Shown here: positions 44,948 through 52,799 of the stretch, piece by piece
Layout: every line of letters starts with the position of its first letter
How positions within the stretch are numbered: the first letter of the stretch is position 1
Assembly (NCBI GenBank): GCA_002127295.1
Contig: NFUV01000003.1
Location: 124,001-188,000, forward strand
Length of the DNA: 64,000 bases
Direction of reading: 5' to 3'
Source of the DNA: Chitinophagaceae bacterium IBVUCB2
Lineage (GTDB): Bacteria; Bacteroidota; Bacteroidia; Chitinophagales; Chitinophagaceae
Notes under the pieces: generated by a model
What the model saw: only the letters and a program-made list of their open reading frames with translations
The model's database searches: none
Told to the model about the DNA's origin: nothing
Position numbers and translations under genes: made by a program

Positions 44948-45030
44948 AAAGGCCGGAAGGAAGGGCTAAAAACAGAAAATCCGAAAGACATCCCTTTTAA
45001 GGAAATAATCTTCCGGACTGCAGGCTTCGA
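44948..45030. repeat. Intergenic CCGGAAGG/CTTCCGG repeat upstream of ileS
   Basis: GGCCGGAAGGAAGGG and, 60 nt on, ATCTTCCGGACTGCAGGCTTCG have the same unit style as the inverted array at 10.5 kb. Confidence 0.4.
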
Positions 45031-45045
45031 ACTTAGCTGAAAATA

Positions 45046-45984
45046 TTATTTTACTGCGGCAGTAGTTTTTTCATCTTGCCCTATAAATCTTTTTATTTCA
45101 GCAGCGATCTTACCATCAATATCAGCATCAGTAATTTTTTTGTCGGCATAGTCTTTTGCCTGGCCAATTAAGTACTCATGCAGCAACTTGCCATCTATTT
45201 TATTTTTTAATGAGATACTGTTGTGGGTATTAATATAGTCGGCCCAAATTTTGCGAACCTTTCCCCAATAAGTTGAATTCTTTTCCCAATATGATTTGGC
45301 GGCGGCACATTCTTTATCATCAATTCTTTTATAGGTGTTGTGCCCTTTTTCTTCTGCCAGTAATTTGTCCGTTCCGTTGATGCGAATAATTTTTTGATTG
45401 TCTTGCTCATGTAAATAACCGCTGTCGGTGATGTTCATGCGATTGGTTCTTTTCAAAATATTATAATCGCTGCGAACAGAATATTCTCTTCTTGGCAATG
45501 GGGCATCAGTGGTGTTTTGCCAGATGATCTTGCCATCTAAGTTTACAAACTGGCTAAAGCCCTGGTAGCGGGGTTCGTCAGCTACTTCCCAAACAGTTTG
45601 TGTCCATTTACCTTTTACCTGTTCAGCCGGTACAGTTTCTTTTACCCAGGTCCTATCGCCTTTGTATTTCCATATGATGGGATTTTCATAGGTCCATTCT
45701 TCTCTCCAATGCTTTACAATTACAGTTGGTGAAACAATCAGTAAATGTTGAATAACAACTTTTTTATCTGTTACTTCAATAGGTAATGCCAGTTCTGCTG
45801 TGCCGCCGATTATTTCTCTCTCATGAAATTTATAGTCTGGGTCTGGAGCAAATGTTTCCGCATATTTAAACGCCACTTCAAAGCAGCCACATAGTTTATC
45901 TACTATCTTTTTCCCGTCCTGCTGTGCATTAATTCCTGTTACCAAAATCGTCAAGGCTATCAAATAAGTTAGTCTTCTTATCAT
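45046..45984 (-). CDS. DUF6607 family exported protein
   Basis: The protein has 312 residues with a signal peptide (MIRRLTYLIALTILVTGINAQ). It has KKIVDKLCGCFEVAFKYAETFAPD near the start, and W-rich middle motifs HWREEWTYENPIIWKYKGDRTWVKE and QTVWEVADEPRYQGF typical of DUF6607. The function is unknown. Family members often sit near TonB receptor and HmuY-like genes. Here it lies 129 nt downstream of the HmuY-like gene, with a terminator between them. Confidence 0.78.
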   Translation of the reverse strand: MIRRLTYLIALTILVTGINAQQDGKKIVDKLCGCFEVAFKYAETFAPDPDYKFHEREIIGGTAELALPIEVTDKKVVIQHLLIVSPTVIVKHWREEWTYENPIIWKYKGDRTWVKETVPAEQVKGKWTQTVWEVADEPRYQGFSQFVNLDGKIIWQNTTDAPLPRREYSVRSDYNILKRTNRMNITDSGYLHEQDNQKIIRINGTDKLLAEEKGHNTYKRIDDKECAAAKSYWEKNSTYWGKVRKIWADYINTHNSISLKNKIDGKLLHEYLIGQAKDYADKKITDADIDGKIAAEIKRFIGQDEKTTAAVK

Positions 45985-46066
45985 CGTTTTTTATTTATTG
46001 CAAAGGAACGACGATGACAGAAGTATGACTTACGGAATCAGAAAAGGAGTTTACGCAAAACGAAAA

Positions 46067-46097
46067 AGCCATTCAGCTAAATACTGAATGGCTTTAT
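46067..46097 (-). terminator. Terminator after the HmuY-like gene
   Basis: On the minus strand AAAGCCATTCAG, TATTTAG, CTGAATGGCTTTTTCG: a perfect 12-bp stem with T-run, 17 nt after the stop. Confidence 0.87.
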
Positions 46098-46113
46098 ATC
46101 AACAAATAATTTA

Positions 46114-47517
46114 TTATCCTCTTTTAATCAGCACCGACTCATAGGCGGGATAACCTCTTTCACTATTTTGTGTAAGAGCCGTAAATCTTACTTTATAATA
46201 ATTATTATCGCCATCTTTAATAATATAAAAACGATCGGTTCTCACGGACGGTGAAACTCCGGGACCACCGCCACTGCGCCAATCAGATACAAAAGCATTT
46301 TGAGTAGTCAGAAAAGTTTGTGCAGCTAAATCAGCTTCATTAAAATCTGTAAATGCTTTTGTTGTTGTCATTACTCTTGCAATCTGCACATTGCGATTGA
46401 TAATGATCGCATCCTGGAAAAGGAATGGCACTTCGCCACCAAAATTGAATACATTACTAAAGTAAGTCCAAGCAATATCCCATTTCTTTTTTTGTGGTTC
46501 AACACTTGCGACACCTGTTTCAAATGAAACATATTTAAAGAAATACGTATCGTCTTTTGCAATATCGATACTTGAAAAAGTGGTGGCGCCTATATCCGCA
46601 TGCTGCAGCGTATAGCCACCAGTTGCATTTCTGATAATTCTGATCTTCTTCCAGCCTCTTGCGGGTGCCGGCGAACCAACACCAATTCCCCTGTTAACTA
46701 TATATACTTTATTATCAGCAGCTGTGGCACTAATGGGTGCGATAGCTGTTCTTGTTAAATCTCCAGATGGATAATCAATATAAGGCAATGATGTGGTAGT
46801 AGGTGCGGTTGAACTAAACGTTACATCTGTTGAAAAACCCACTGTATCGGCTGCCGTAACTGTATTCAAATCATTCTTTACAATTTGTTTGGCCATCATA
46901 GCGGTTGATGAATTTAATATTACACGAAAATCATCAGCACCCGTATAAAAACCCAGATCCCAAGTGGTACGTAATACCGGTGTTTGCCTGTTGGCACTAA
47001 GGTCAATAAATACTTTATTAGGATACGTAACCCCACCACCATTTACAACCAATGATGCAGATGCGGCCACCAGTTCTTTAAACGTAACTTCCAACTGCTT
47101 TGTAGCACCAATAAATATTGGAGCTGCTGAGCTGTACAAATCAAAGACTAATTTCTCATCTCCATCAAATAACACACCCGCTACTTTTGAAATAGTGAAT
47201 GTTGCTTCATTATTTCCCGAAGGCAGCGTAAGATTTATATTACCGCTAACAGCAGCAGGAGTTGTTGTATAATCTATGCCATACTTCAGCCCTGTTTCAG
47301 TAAGGTTGATAACCACCGTTACATCCTTATCTGTAGGTCTTACCAATTTCAATTTTATAGTAAGTGTATTGTTAGCTTCTTCAATTCCCTGCGAAGCATA
47401 TTCAAAATAAACAAGGTTATCTGCTAATTCGGCCGCATCTCTTTTCCGGCAGCCAGTCATAAAAATTGCAGCTATAAGTAGTGCAGCTATTGGTCTTATC
47501 GCATTCATCTTAAACAT
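46114..47517 (-). CDS. HmuY-like haem-binding lipoprotein
   Basis: The protein has 467 residues from the ATG at 47517; a second ATG three codons on is possible. The lipobox is FMTGC-R. Residues about 30-150 look like a Calx-beta/cadherin-like beta-sandwich. The C-terminal part (TTWDLGFYTGADDFRVILNSS, then KKWDIAWTYFSNVFNFGG) carries HmuY-family tryptophan motifs. HmuY proteins bind haem and hand it to a TonB receptor. The receptor gene is immediately upstream (26 nt), which supports haem or iron-complex uptake. Haem specificity is inferred. Confidence 0.82.
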   Translation of the reverse strand: MFKMNAIRPIAALLIAAIFMTGCRKRDAAELADNLVYFEYASQGIEEANNTLTIKLKLVRPTDKDVTVVINLTETGLKYGIDYTTTPAAVSGNINLTLPSGNNEATFTISKVAGVLFDGDEKLVFDLYSSAAPIFIGATKQLEVTFKELVAASASLVVNGGGVTYPNKVFIDLSANRQTPVLRTTWDLGFYTGADDFRVILNSSTAMMAKQIVKNDLNTVTAADTVGFSTDVTFSSTAPTTTSLPYIDYPSGDLTRTAIAPISATAADNKVYIVNRGIGVGSPAPARGWKKIRIIRNATGGYTLQHADIGATTFSSIDIAKDDTYFFKYVSFETGVASVEPQKKKWDIAWTYFSNVFNFGGEVPFLFQDAIIINRNVQIARVMTTTKAFTDFNEADLAAQTFLTTQNAFVSDWRSGGGPGVSPSVRTDRFYIIKDGDNNYYKVRFTALTQNSERGYPAYESVLIKRG

Positions 47518-47543
47518 TTCGGTTAGATTTATATTGATTGATT

Positions 47544-49589
47544 TTATTTTTTGTCCCAGTTAAAAACAAGTCCCGCAAAGAAGGAACGGCCATTGGCTAT
47601 GCTTCTTACTCCGCTACCACTATTATGTGTACTGCCATTTGCATAACTGCTGTTTATCCTATCTACATCAAACAGGTTTCTGATACCAGCATTCAATGAA
47701 AACAAATTGAATAATTTTTTATTTACAGTAAAGTCGGCCATGTGATAACCTTCTTGCTCCGTAAGTAATACTTCTTGCGTAGTGCTATTTAAAGCGTAGT
47801 AAGGTCTTTTACCCGTAAACTTGTAAAACAGGTTGGCATCCAATCCAAGCTTCGAAAAACGATAGCTAATGGTTGAATTTAATTCTGCTGACCATTGTAA
47901 TTGGGGAAGCTCCGTGTCATCTTCTGAATAAGCATTATAGAAACCGGTATAAGCAGTGCCAAGCGAAAAATTCCATTGTTTATGTTTAATTGCGGTTGCC
48001 AATGAAGCACCTGCTGTTTTGCTATTGGATACATTCGTTAGAATAAAAATGTTAGGGTCATTGGCGTCAATAGCATAATCGATCAGATTTTTTACGTTGT
48101 TATAAAATCCACCCAAGGTTGTGGAGTAAACAATTTCATTTACACTGGCTTTTTTCCATGTTAATGAACCATTGAAACTGTGTGAAGTTTCTGCTTTTAA
48201 ATCAGGATTACCTACAATTTGGTGATTGGCATCAAAAAAATTGAAATATAATTCCCTTAATGAGGGAGAACGAAACCCTCTTGCATACGATAACCTAAAA
48301 TCAAGATTATTAGCTAATACAAATTTTGTGTTGATAGAAGGAATTAAGGGTGGTGCGTCATATACAGAATTTCTGATAACCCTGATTCCCGGACGAATGC
48401 TCACTTTTGTTGATGGAGTTATTTCTGAAGTAAGAAAAAATGCGTAATCATTTACCTCGTTATTTCCTTCTTTCAAACGCTGTCCTTCACCACTTTCAAG
48501 GTTTATATCTACACCGGGCTGAAAAGAGATTAAAGATGATAGTTTATAAAATGTTGTAGCCCGAAAATTAAATCCTTTGATCTTATCAAGACTTTGATCC
48601 TTAGCAGCAGCAAGAGTTACCTGTTTTGTAGTCTGACTTACGTTAGTTGAATACACCTGCCTGCTATAGTCAGTATAAGAAGCTTGTGCCTGAAATAACA
48701 AATCATTATTAATTACATAAGACCCTTGTAATTGCTGCATTACCCGGCGGCTAAGATATTCCTGGTCGAATGCCAGCTTATCTCCTGCCTGCGGATAATC
48801 AATTAAAAAATTGCCCGGATTGTAAATAACCTCATCTAATCCATCAAACCGGTAACGGAGATTAAATTTTCCTGTATTGTATCCCACAAATCCATTAGCC
48901 AATAATTGATCTTTGTTGTGCCATACCAATTCCCGGTCTGTTGCCGTGTCTTTCCATCCACCAAAATAATTATGACCAAAGCCACCTCCTATTTCCCATT
49001 TTTTATGTTTCCATGCAAGCCCCACATACTGATTATGAATACCCTGCTCCCAGCTATATTCTTTACCAATTGTTTCTTCATGCACTCTTGCTGTAACAGA
49101 GAATTTTGACGCCCCGGCTTTTTTAGTGATTATATTAATAACACCAGCCAAAGCATCTGCACCATACACAACAGACATAGGTCCTTCTACAATCTCTATT
49201 CTTTCAATTGAGTTAATATCAACCTGGTTAATATTTATTTCATTGGTAGCTCCTTGTCTGCCTACCAGCGGAACCCCATCTAATAAAATTTTTACATTCT
49301 GTCCGCCAAGCCCCATCATGGTAATATCTGAGCCACCTGTAGCTGGGTCCTGAGAAAAACGAATATTTAATTCGTTACTCAGCACATCCTGCAATTTTGC
49401 AGCACCCTGTTGTTGAATTCTTTCCTTTGAAATGGTGCGGACCTGGTAAACAGAATTTTTTACTGATTGCGGCTTGTACTGACCCGTAACGACTACACCT
49501 TCCAGATCTTTTGCTTTTGTAGTGTCTTCCTGGGCTAAAATAGTTCCTACGGTTAGTAAAGCAAGAACTATGATGTATATTTTTTTCAT
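47544..49589 (-). CDS. TonB-dependent receptor (haem/iron-type)
   Basis: The protein has 681 residues with a signal peptide (ends TILAQ). The plug domain (about 35-150) has VVVTGQYKPQSVKNSVYQVRTISKERI, DGVPLVGRQGATNEININQVD and VEGPMSVVYGADALAGVINIITKK. A 22-strand barrel follows, ending with FAGLVFNWDKK. It has no N-terminal carboxypeptidase-regulatory domain. It is the outer-membrane importer for the downstream HmuY-like lipoprotein. Upstream are tandem inverted repeats that may be operators. Confidence 0.93.
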   Translation of the reverse strand: MKKIYIIVLALLTVGTILAQEDTTKAKDLEGVVVTGQYKPQSVKNSVYQVRTISKERIQQQGAAKLQDVLSNELNIRFSQDPATGGSDITMMGLGGQNVKILLDGVPLVGRQGATNEININQVDINSIERIEIVEGPMSVVYGADALAGVINIITKKAGASKFSVTARVHEETIGKEYSWEQGIHNQYVGLAWKHKKWEIGGGFGHNYFGGWKDTATDRELVWHNKDQLLANGFVGYNTGKFNLRYRFDGLDEVIYNPGNFLIDYPQAGDKLAFDQEYLSRRVMQQLQGSYVINNDLLFQAQASYTDYSRQVYSTNVSQTTKQVTLAAAKDQSLDKIKGFNFRATTFYKLSSLISFQPGVDINLESGEGQRLKEGNNEVNDYAFFLTSEITPSTKVSIRPGIRVIRNSVYDAPPLIPSINTKFVLANNLDFRLSYARGFRSPSLRELYFNFFDANHQIVGNPDLKAETSHSFNGSLTWKKASVNEIVYSTTLGGFYNNVKNLIDYAIDANDPNIFILTNVSNSKTAGASLATAIKHKQWNFSLGTAYTGFYNAYSEDDTELPQLQWSAELNSTISYRFSKLGLDANLFYKFTGKRPYYALNSTTQEVLLTEQEGYHMADFTVNKKLFNLFSLNAGIRNLFDVDRINSSYANGSTHNSGSGVRSIANGRSFFAGLVFNWDKK

Positions 49590-49684
49590 TTGTAGTATTA
49601 CTTGGTTTTGGTCAAATGGAATTCGCCTATTGTATGATTTTACTTAGTAAAGAATCGCCTGGCTCATTTCATAAATTTTTGATT

Positions 49685-49826
49685 GCAGTTGCAAAATTGA
49701 TTAACTGCAGATTAAGATTTATCATGCGTATGTCATGACCATACATTTTTGAATTGTTTTACAAACAAATGACGCTGCTGCTTTATAAATCATAACAGGC
49801 TATGATATAAATCATTTTTTGATTTA
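49685..49826. promoter_or_regulatory. Upstream region of the haem-type receptor with three inverted repeats
   Basis: The gap 49590-49920 (about 330 nt) has no gene. It contains GCAGTT-N12-AACTGC (49685-49708), ATCATA-N6-TATGAT (49790-49807) and AAATCA-N5-TGATTT (49810-49826), all perfect 6-bp dyads upstream of the minus-strand receptor. They are candidate operators. No clear TAnnTTTG box is seen. Confidence 0.4.
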
Positions 49827-49922
49827 AAAAATTTTCGCAAAAATGATCCGCTTGTGATTATGTGCAACGCTATACCGGGAAAAAGACTTACGCAAAAAGG
49901 AAACTGACTTTATAATGACAAT

Positions 49923-49958
49923 AAAAAAAGGCTGTTCTTTTCAGAACAGCCTTTTTTT
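49923..49958 (-). terminator. Terminator after the DUF4920 gene
   Basis: AAAAAAAGGCTGTTCT, TTTC, AGAACAGCCTTTTTTT: a perfect 16-bp stem including the A/T runs, 17 nt after the minus-strand stop. It would also work on the plus strand. Confidence 0.9.
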
Positions 49959-49975
49959 TATGCGCTAACTTTTTA

Positions 49976-50452
49976 TTACTCCACTATTACAATTCCTTTC
50001 GCCTCTACTCTAATTTCTTTCTTAGGTTCAGTAATTTTTGCAATTTCCTCTTTTGATTTTTTTGCATCTTCTGCATAATGCTTTAATTCGGCAACAGAAG
50101 TTGTTTTCATTTTCATTTCACCATCAATCACAACTGTTTTACCAATTGCTGCTACCGGTAAAAAGAAACCATAGTCTTTCATTTTCACCATGGCTGTTTC
50201 GCCATTCGCTAGCTCAAGTTTTAACCAGCAGCCTTTCTTAGGGCATACATCCGTTATTTTAGCTTTGATCTTCCCATCAACTTTTTCTTTCCCGTCACTC
50301 AACTTTGCAACCGCATCATTGATTGCAACTGCGCCATCTGTTGTAATTTTTTCACCATACCATTCACCTGGCTTTGCATCACCAGCAGGCGGTTGAGCAT
50401 TAGCTATAAGAGTAAATCCGGCTACTAAAAGGCTTAAGAATACTTTTTTCAT
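49976..50452 (-). CDS. DUF4920 family exported protein
   Basis: The protein has 158 residues with a signal peptide (ends LIANAQ). The middle KITDVCPKKGCWLKLELANGETAMVKMKDYGFFLP is the DUF4920 core, with two conserved cysteines in VCPKKGCW. The domain resembles an OB-type beta fold, and the cysteines may bind metal or form a disulfide. The function is unknown. It is 64 nt downstream of the di-haem peroxidase gene and ends in a terminator. Confidence 0.82.
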   Translation of the reverse strand: MKKVFLSLLVAGFTLIANAQPPAGDAKPGEWYGEKITTDGAVAINDAVAKLSDGKEKVDGKIKAKITDVCPKKGCWLKLELANGETAMVKMKDYGFFLPVAAIGKTVVIDGEMKMKTTSVAELKHYAEDAKKSKEEIAKITEPKKEIRVEAKGIVIVE

Positions 50453-50516
50453 ATAAATTGATTTAATCGTTTTATTACTAGGATAGCAAAGATAGCTTTT
50501 AGACTGAAATAGTTGC

Positions 50517-51599
50517 CTATTGAGGCATAACCGGTTTAATAAATTCCACAGGCGGTGCCGAAATAGCTTTCAGAAAAGCAAGCAAATCAGCTTTTTCACT
50601 GGACGTGAGGTAAAGCATTTGCACCAATTTGTCACTTCCCCCGTTTCCATCTGCCCCTTTTACGTAATGTGTAATTGTCTCTTCCAGGCTTTTCATCATC
50701 CCATTATGCATCCAAGGTCCTGTATTCATAACATCTCTTAAAGAAGGCGTTTTGAACTTACCTAAATCCTTTTCATCATGAGTGACCATATAAAAGCCTT
50801 TATCCAGTATGTCGCCAGATCCACTATTCGCAAACAAATGAAAGCCATTATTATGAAATTGATTGTCAGTAAATATTGGTCCGTTATGACAATTCATACA
50901 TCTTGCTTTAGTACGAAAAAGATGCAGCCCTTTTAATTCGCTTTTCGATAATGACTGCTTATCCCCTTCTAAAAATTTATCGAACCTAGTTTTATTACTA
51001 ATAATAGTTCTTTCAAATGTGGCAATTGCTTCGGCCATATTATCAGGACTTATTTCTTCACTGCCAAATGCTTTTCTAAAAAGTTCTTTATATCCATTCA
51101 ATCGTCGCAACTTTCGGATTACATCTGGCATATCGCTATGCATTTCTGATGAGCTGTTAAAAGGCGCAAATGCCTGGTCTTGCAAACTACCGGAACGGCC
51201 ATCCCAAAAAAGCCGTTTATAGAACCAGGTGTTTTGAATAGTAGGAGAATTTCTTTTATTAACAGCACCTTCATGCCCCAATGATTTTTCTAGTCCATCT
51301 GTCCAGTTGAGTTCGGGTTTATGGCAAGTAGCACAACTTATTTTTCCAGAACCACTTAATCTTGTATCAAAAAATAATGCTTTACCTAGTTCAACAACTT
51401 TTTTTATAGAATCATTTTGCAAATCGACAGGGCTTGCAGGAAGAACACCTAACTCTGTCCATTGTACCCCGGCATCAATAAAAGGTTTTGGCCATTCTGA
51501 AGGAGGACGGGAATAAATAGCACGAAGGGTCTCCTTAGAAAAAGAAATACTAAGAGTAACAGCTACTGTCAATAATAATATAACAAACCATTTTCTCAT
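50517..51599 (-). CDS. Di-haem cytochrome c peroxidase (MauG/CcpA family)
   Basis: The protein has 360 residues from the ATG at 51599, directly ahead of a signal peptide. There are two c-type haem sites: Cys89-x-x-Cys92-His93 (SCATCHKPELNW) and Cys234-x-x-Cys237-His238 (RCMNCHNGPIF). The surrounding sequence (LFFDTRLSGSGKISC, FWDGRSGSLQDQA, TPSLRDV) is typical. Members reduce H2O2 or oxidise proteins in the periplasm. It lies 23 nt after the SET-domain gene and may belong to the nitroreductase-SET run. Confidence 0.93.
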   Translation of the reverse strand: MRKWFVILLLTVAVTLSISFSKETLRAIYSRPPSEWPKPFIDAGVQWTELGVLPASPVDLQNDSIKKVVELGKALFFDTRLSGSGKISCATCHKPELNWTDGLEKSLGHEGAVNKRNSPTIQNTWFYKRLFWDGRSGSLQDQAFAPFNSSSEMHSDMPDVIRKLRRLNGYKELFRKAFGSEEISPDNMAEAIATFERTIISNKTRFDKFLEGDKQSLSKSELKGLHLFRTKARCMNCHNGPIFTDNQFHNNGFHLFANSGSGDILDKGFYMVTHDEKDLGKFKTPSLRDVMNTGPWMHNGMMKSLEETITHYVKGADGNGGSDKLVQMLYLTSSEKADLLAFLKAISAPPVEFIKPVMPQ

Positions 51600-51622
51600 T
51601 ACGACATTGATCAGAAAATATA

Positions 51623-52054
51623 TCAAATAAAACCCCTGCAATTTTTGGAACCGCATCTGCAAGGTAATTTTCCATCATGATGTGTTTCTCCATAATCGCA
51701 GCTCAACTCTTCACCTTTTTTAATATTCTTCAATGCATAAAACTCCACCCTGTTCTTCATCACCCGTAAATAAGTGTTGGGACCGCAAGAATGATTGATA
51801 AACCGCATATCGTTAGGATTATCCGATGCATTCAATGCCAAATCATCATCCAGCTCAACAAGATTAATAACTTTCAAATTCTTTATTAATTTCATCGCTT
51901 CTTTCATGGTGATAATAGTACCCCCGAGGTCACCAATTTTTTTACGGGCAGGAATATACTGCAATGCGTAAGCACCCATACCTGCAATTTTGCTCTTTGC
52001 TACTTTTACGGGGTAATGAATTTTATATGCTGGGGTGATGATTTGTTTTGGCAT
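51623..52054 (-). CDS. SET-domain protein (putative protein-lysine methyltransferase)
   Basis: The protein has 143 residues and is a minimal SET domain. The signature NHSCGPNTYLR (residues about 93-103), SCDYGE near 124 and a post-SET-like cysteine cluster CRCGSKNCRGF at the end are all present. SET enzymes methylate lysines using S-adenosylmethionine. Bacterial single-domain forms are known in Bacteroidota but their targets are mostly unknown. The start is 3 nt after the nitroreductase stop, so the two are co-transcribed. Confidence 0.9.
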   Translation of the reverse strand: MPKQIITPAYKIHYPVKVAKSKIAGMGAYALQYIPARKKIGDLGGTIITMKEAMKLIKNLKVINLVELDDDLALNASDNPNDMRFINHSCGPNTYLRVMKNRVEFYALKNIKKGEELSCDYGETHHDGKLPCRCGSKNCRGFI

Positions 52055-52057
52055 TGT

Positions 52058-52639
52058 TTATTCGTTTATCCAGTTTGTTTTTTCTTCAATTGGTTTTCTG
52101 AAAGCACCGGTAGAAGGAATGGCAATGTGTCCGATATAAAAAAAACCAAGCAATTTATCCTCTTTGCCTAAACCAAAAAATGCTTTCGCCTCTTCTTTAT
52201 AGGTAATACCGCCAGTTGTCCAATAACCTCCTAATCCATACGCCGTAACGGAAAGATATAAATTCTGCACCGCACAAGAAACGGCTTCTATATCTTCTAT
52301 TTCCGGAATATTTTTATTATCAGTTCTCTTCATGCCAATTGAAATGACATGAGAAGCTTTCAATGGATTTTGCTGCAGTTTGTTGTAGGTGATTTCTTTA
52401 AAATTTTCTCCGGCCAGCTCTTTGTATAAATCACTCTGAAAAGTCGCCAGTTTCTTCAATCCATCTCCCGTAAAAACGGTGAAGTGCCATGGTTCTTGTT
52501 TTCCATGATTAGGTGCCCAACCAGCATTGATCAATATTTCTTTTATAATTAGATCGTCAACTTTTTTTCCAGCCTGGAGCTGGTCCGGGAAAGTGGAACG
52601 CCGGCTGCGGACCAATTCATTAAACAAATCAGGATGCAT
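52058..52639 (-). CDS. Nitroreductase family protein
   Basis: The protein has 193 residues. The N-terminal RRSTFPDQLQAGK (FMN-contact RRS) and NAGWAPNHGKQEPWHFTVFTG segments are typical, as is the GLGGYWTTGG motif near the C-terminus. It is an FMN-dependent oxidoreductase reducing nitro or quinone compounds with NAD(P)H. It lies 160 nt downstream of the TonB receptor with a structured element between them, and 3 nt before the SET gene. Confidence 0.92.
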   Translation of the reverse strand: MHPDLFNELVRSRRSTFPDQLQAGKKVDDLIIKEILINAGWAPNHGKQEPWHFTVFTGDGLKKLATFQSDLYKELAGENFKEITYNKLQQNPLKASHVISIGMKRTDNKNIPEIEDIEAVSCAVQNLYLSVTAYGLGGYWTTGGITYKEEAKAFFGLGKEDKLLGFFYIGHIAIPSTGAFRKPIEEKTNWINE

Positions 52640-52732
52640 ACATATTATTTAAGCAAAAATAAAGGTCGCTTTATAATTGAAACCTTCTTATTATGATAAA
52701 ACTATTTTGAATTTTGTGTCGGCAGAAAGAAG

Positions 52733-52795
52733 GAGCCTGAAGTGATGAGATAAAAAGTGGACTATCCAACTTTACCGTCTAATGACTCCAGGCTC
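52733..52795 (-). other. 63-nt imperfect hairpin between TonB receptor and nitroreductase genes
   Basis: The outer stem GAGCCTG/CAGGCTC (52733-52739, 52789-52795) is a perfect 7 bp. An inner helix AAAGT-GGA...TCC-A-ACTTT (one bulge) has a CTA loop, and weaker pairing AGT..AGA/TCT..ACT lies between. It begins 5 nt after the receptor stop (minus strand). It may be a terminator, mRNA 3' element, small RNA or mobile repeat; there is no long T-run. Confidence 0.55.
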
Positions 52796-52799
52796 AGCA

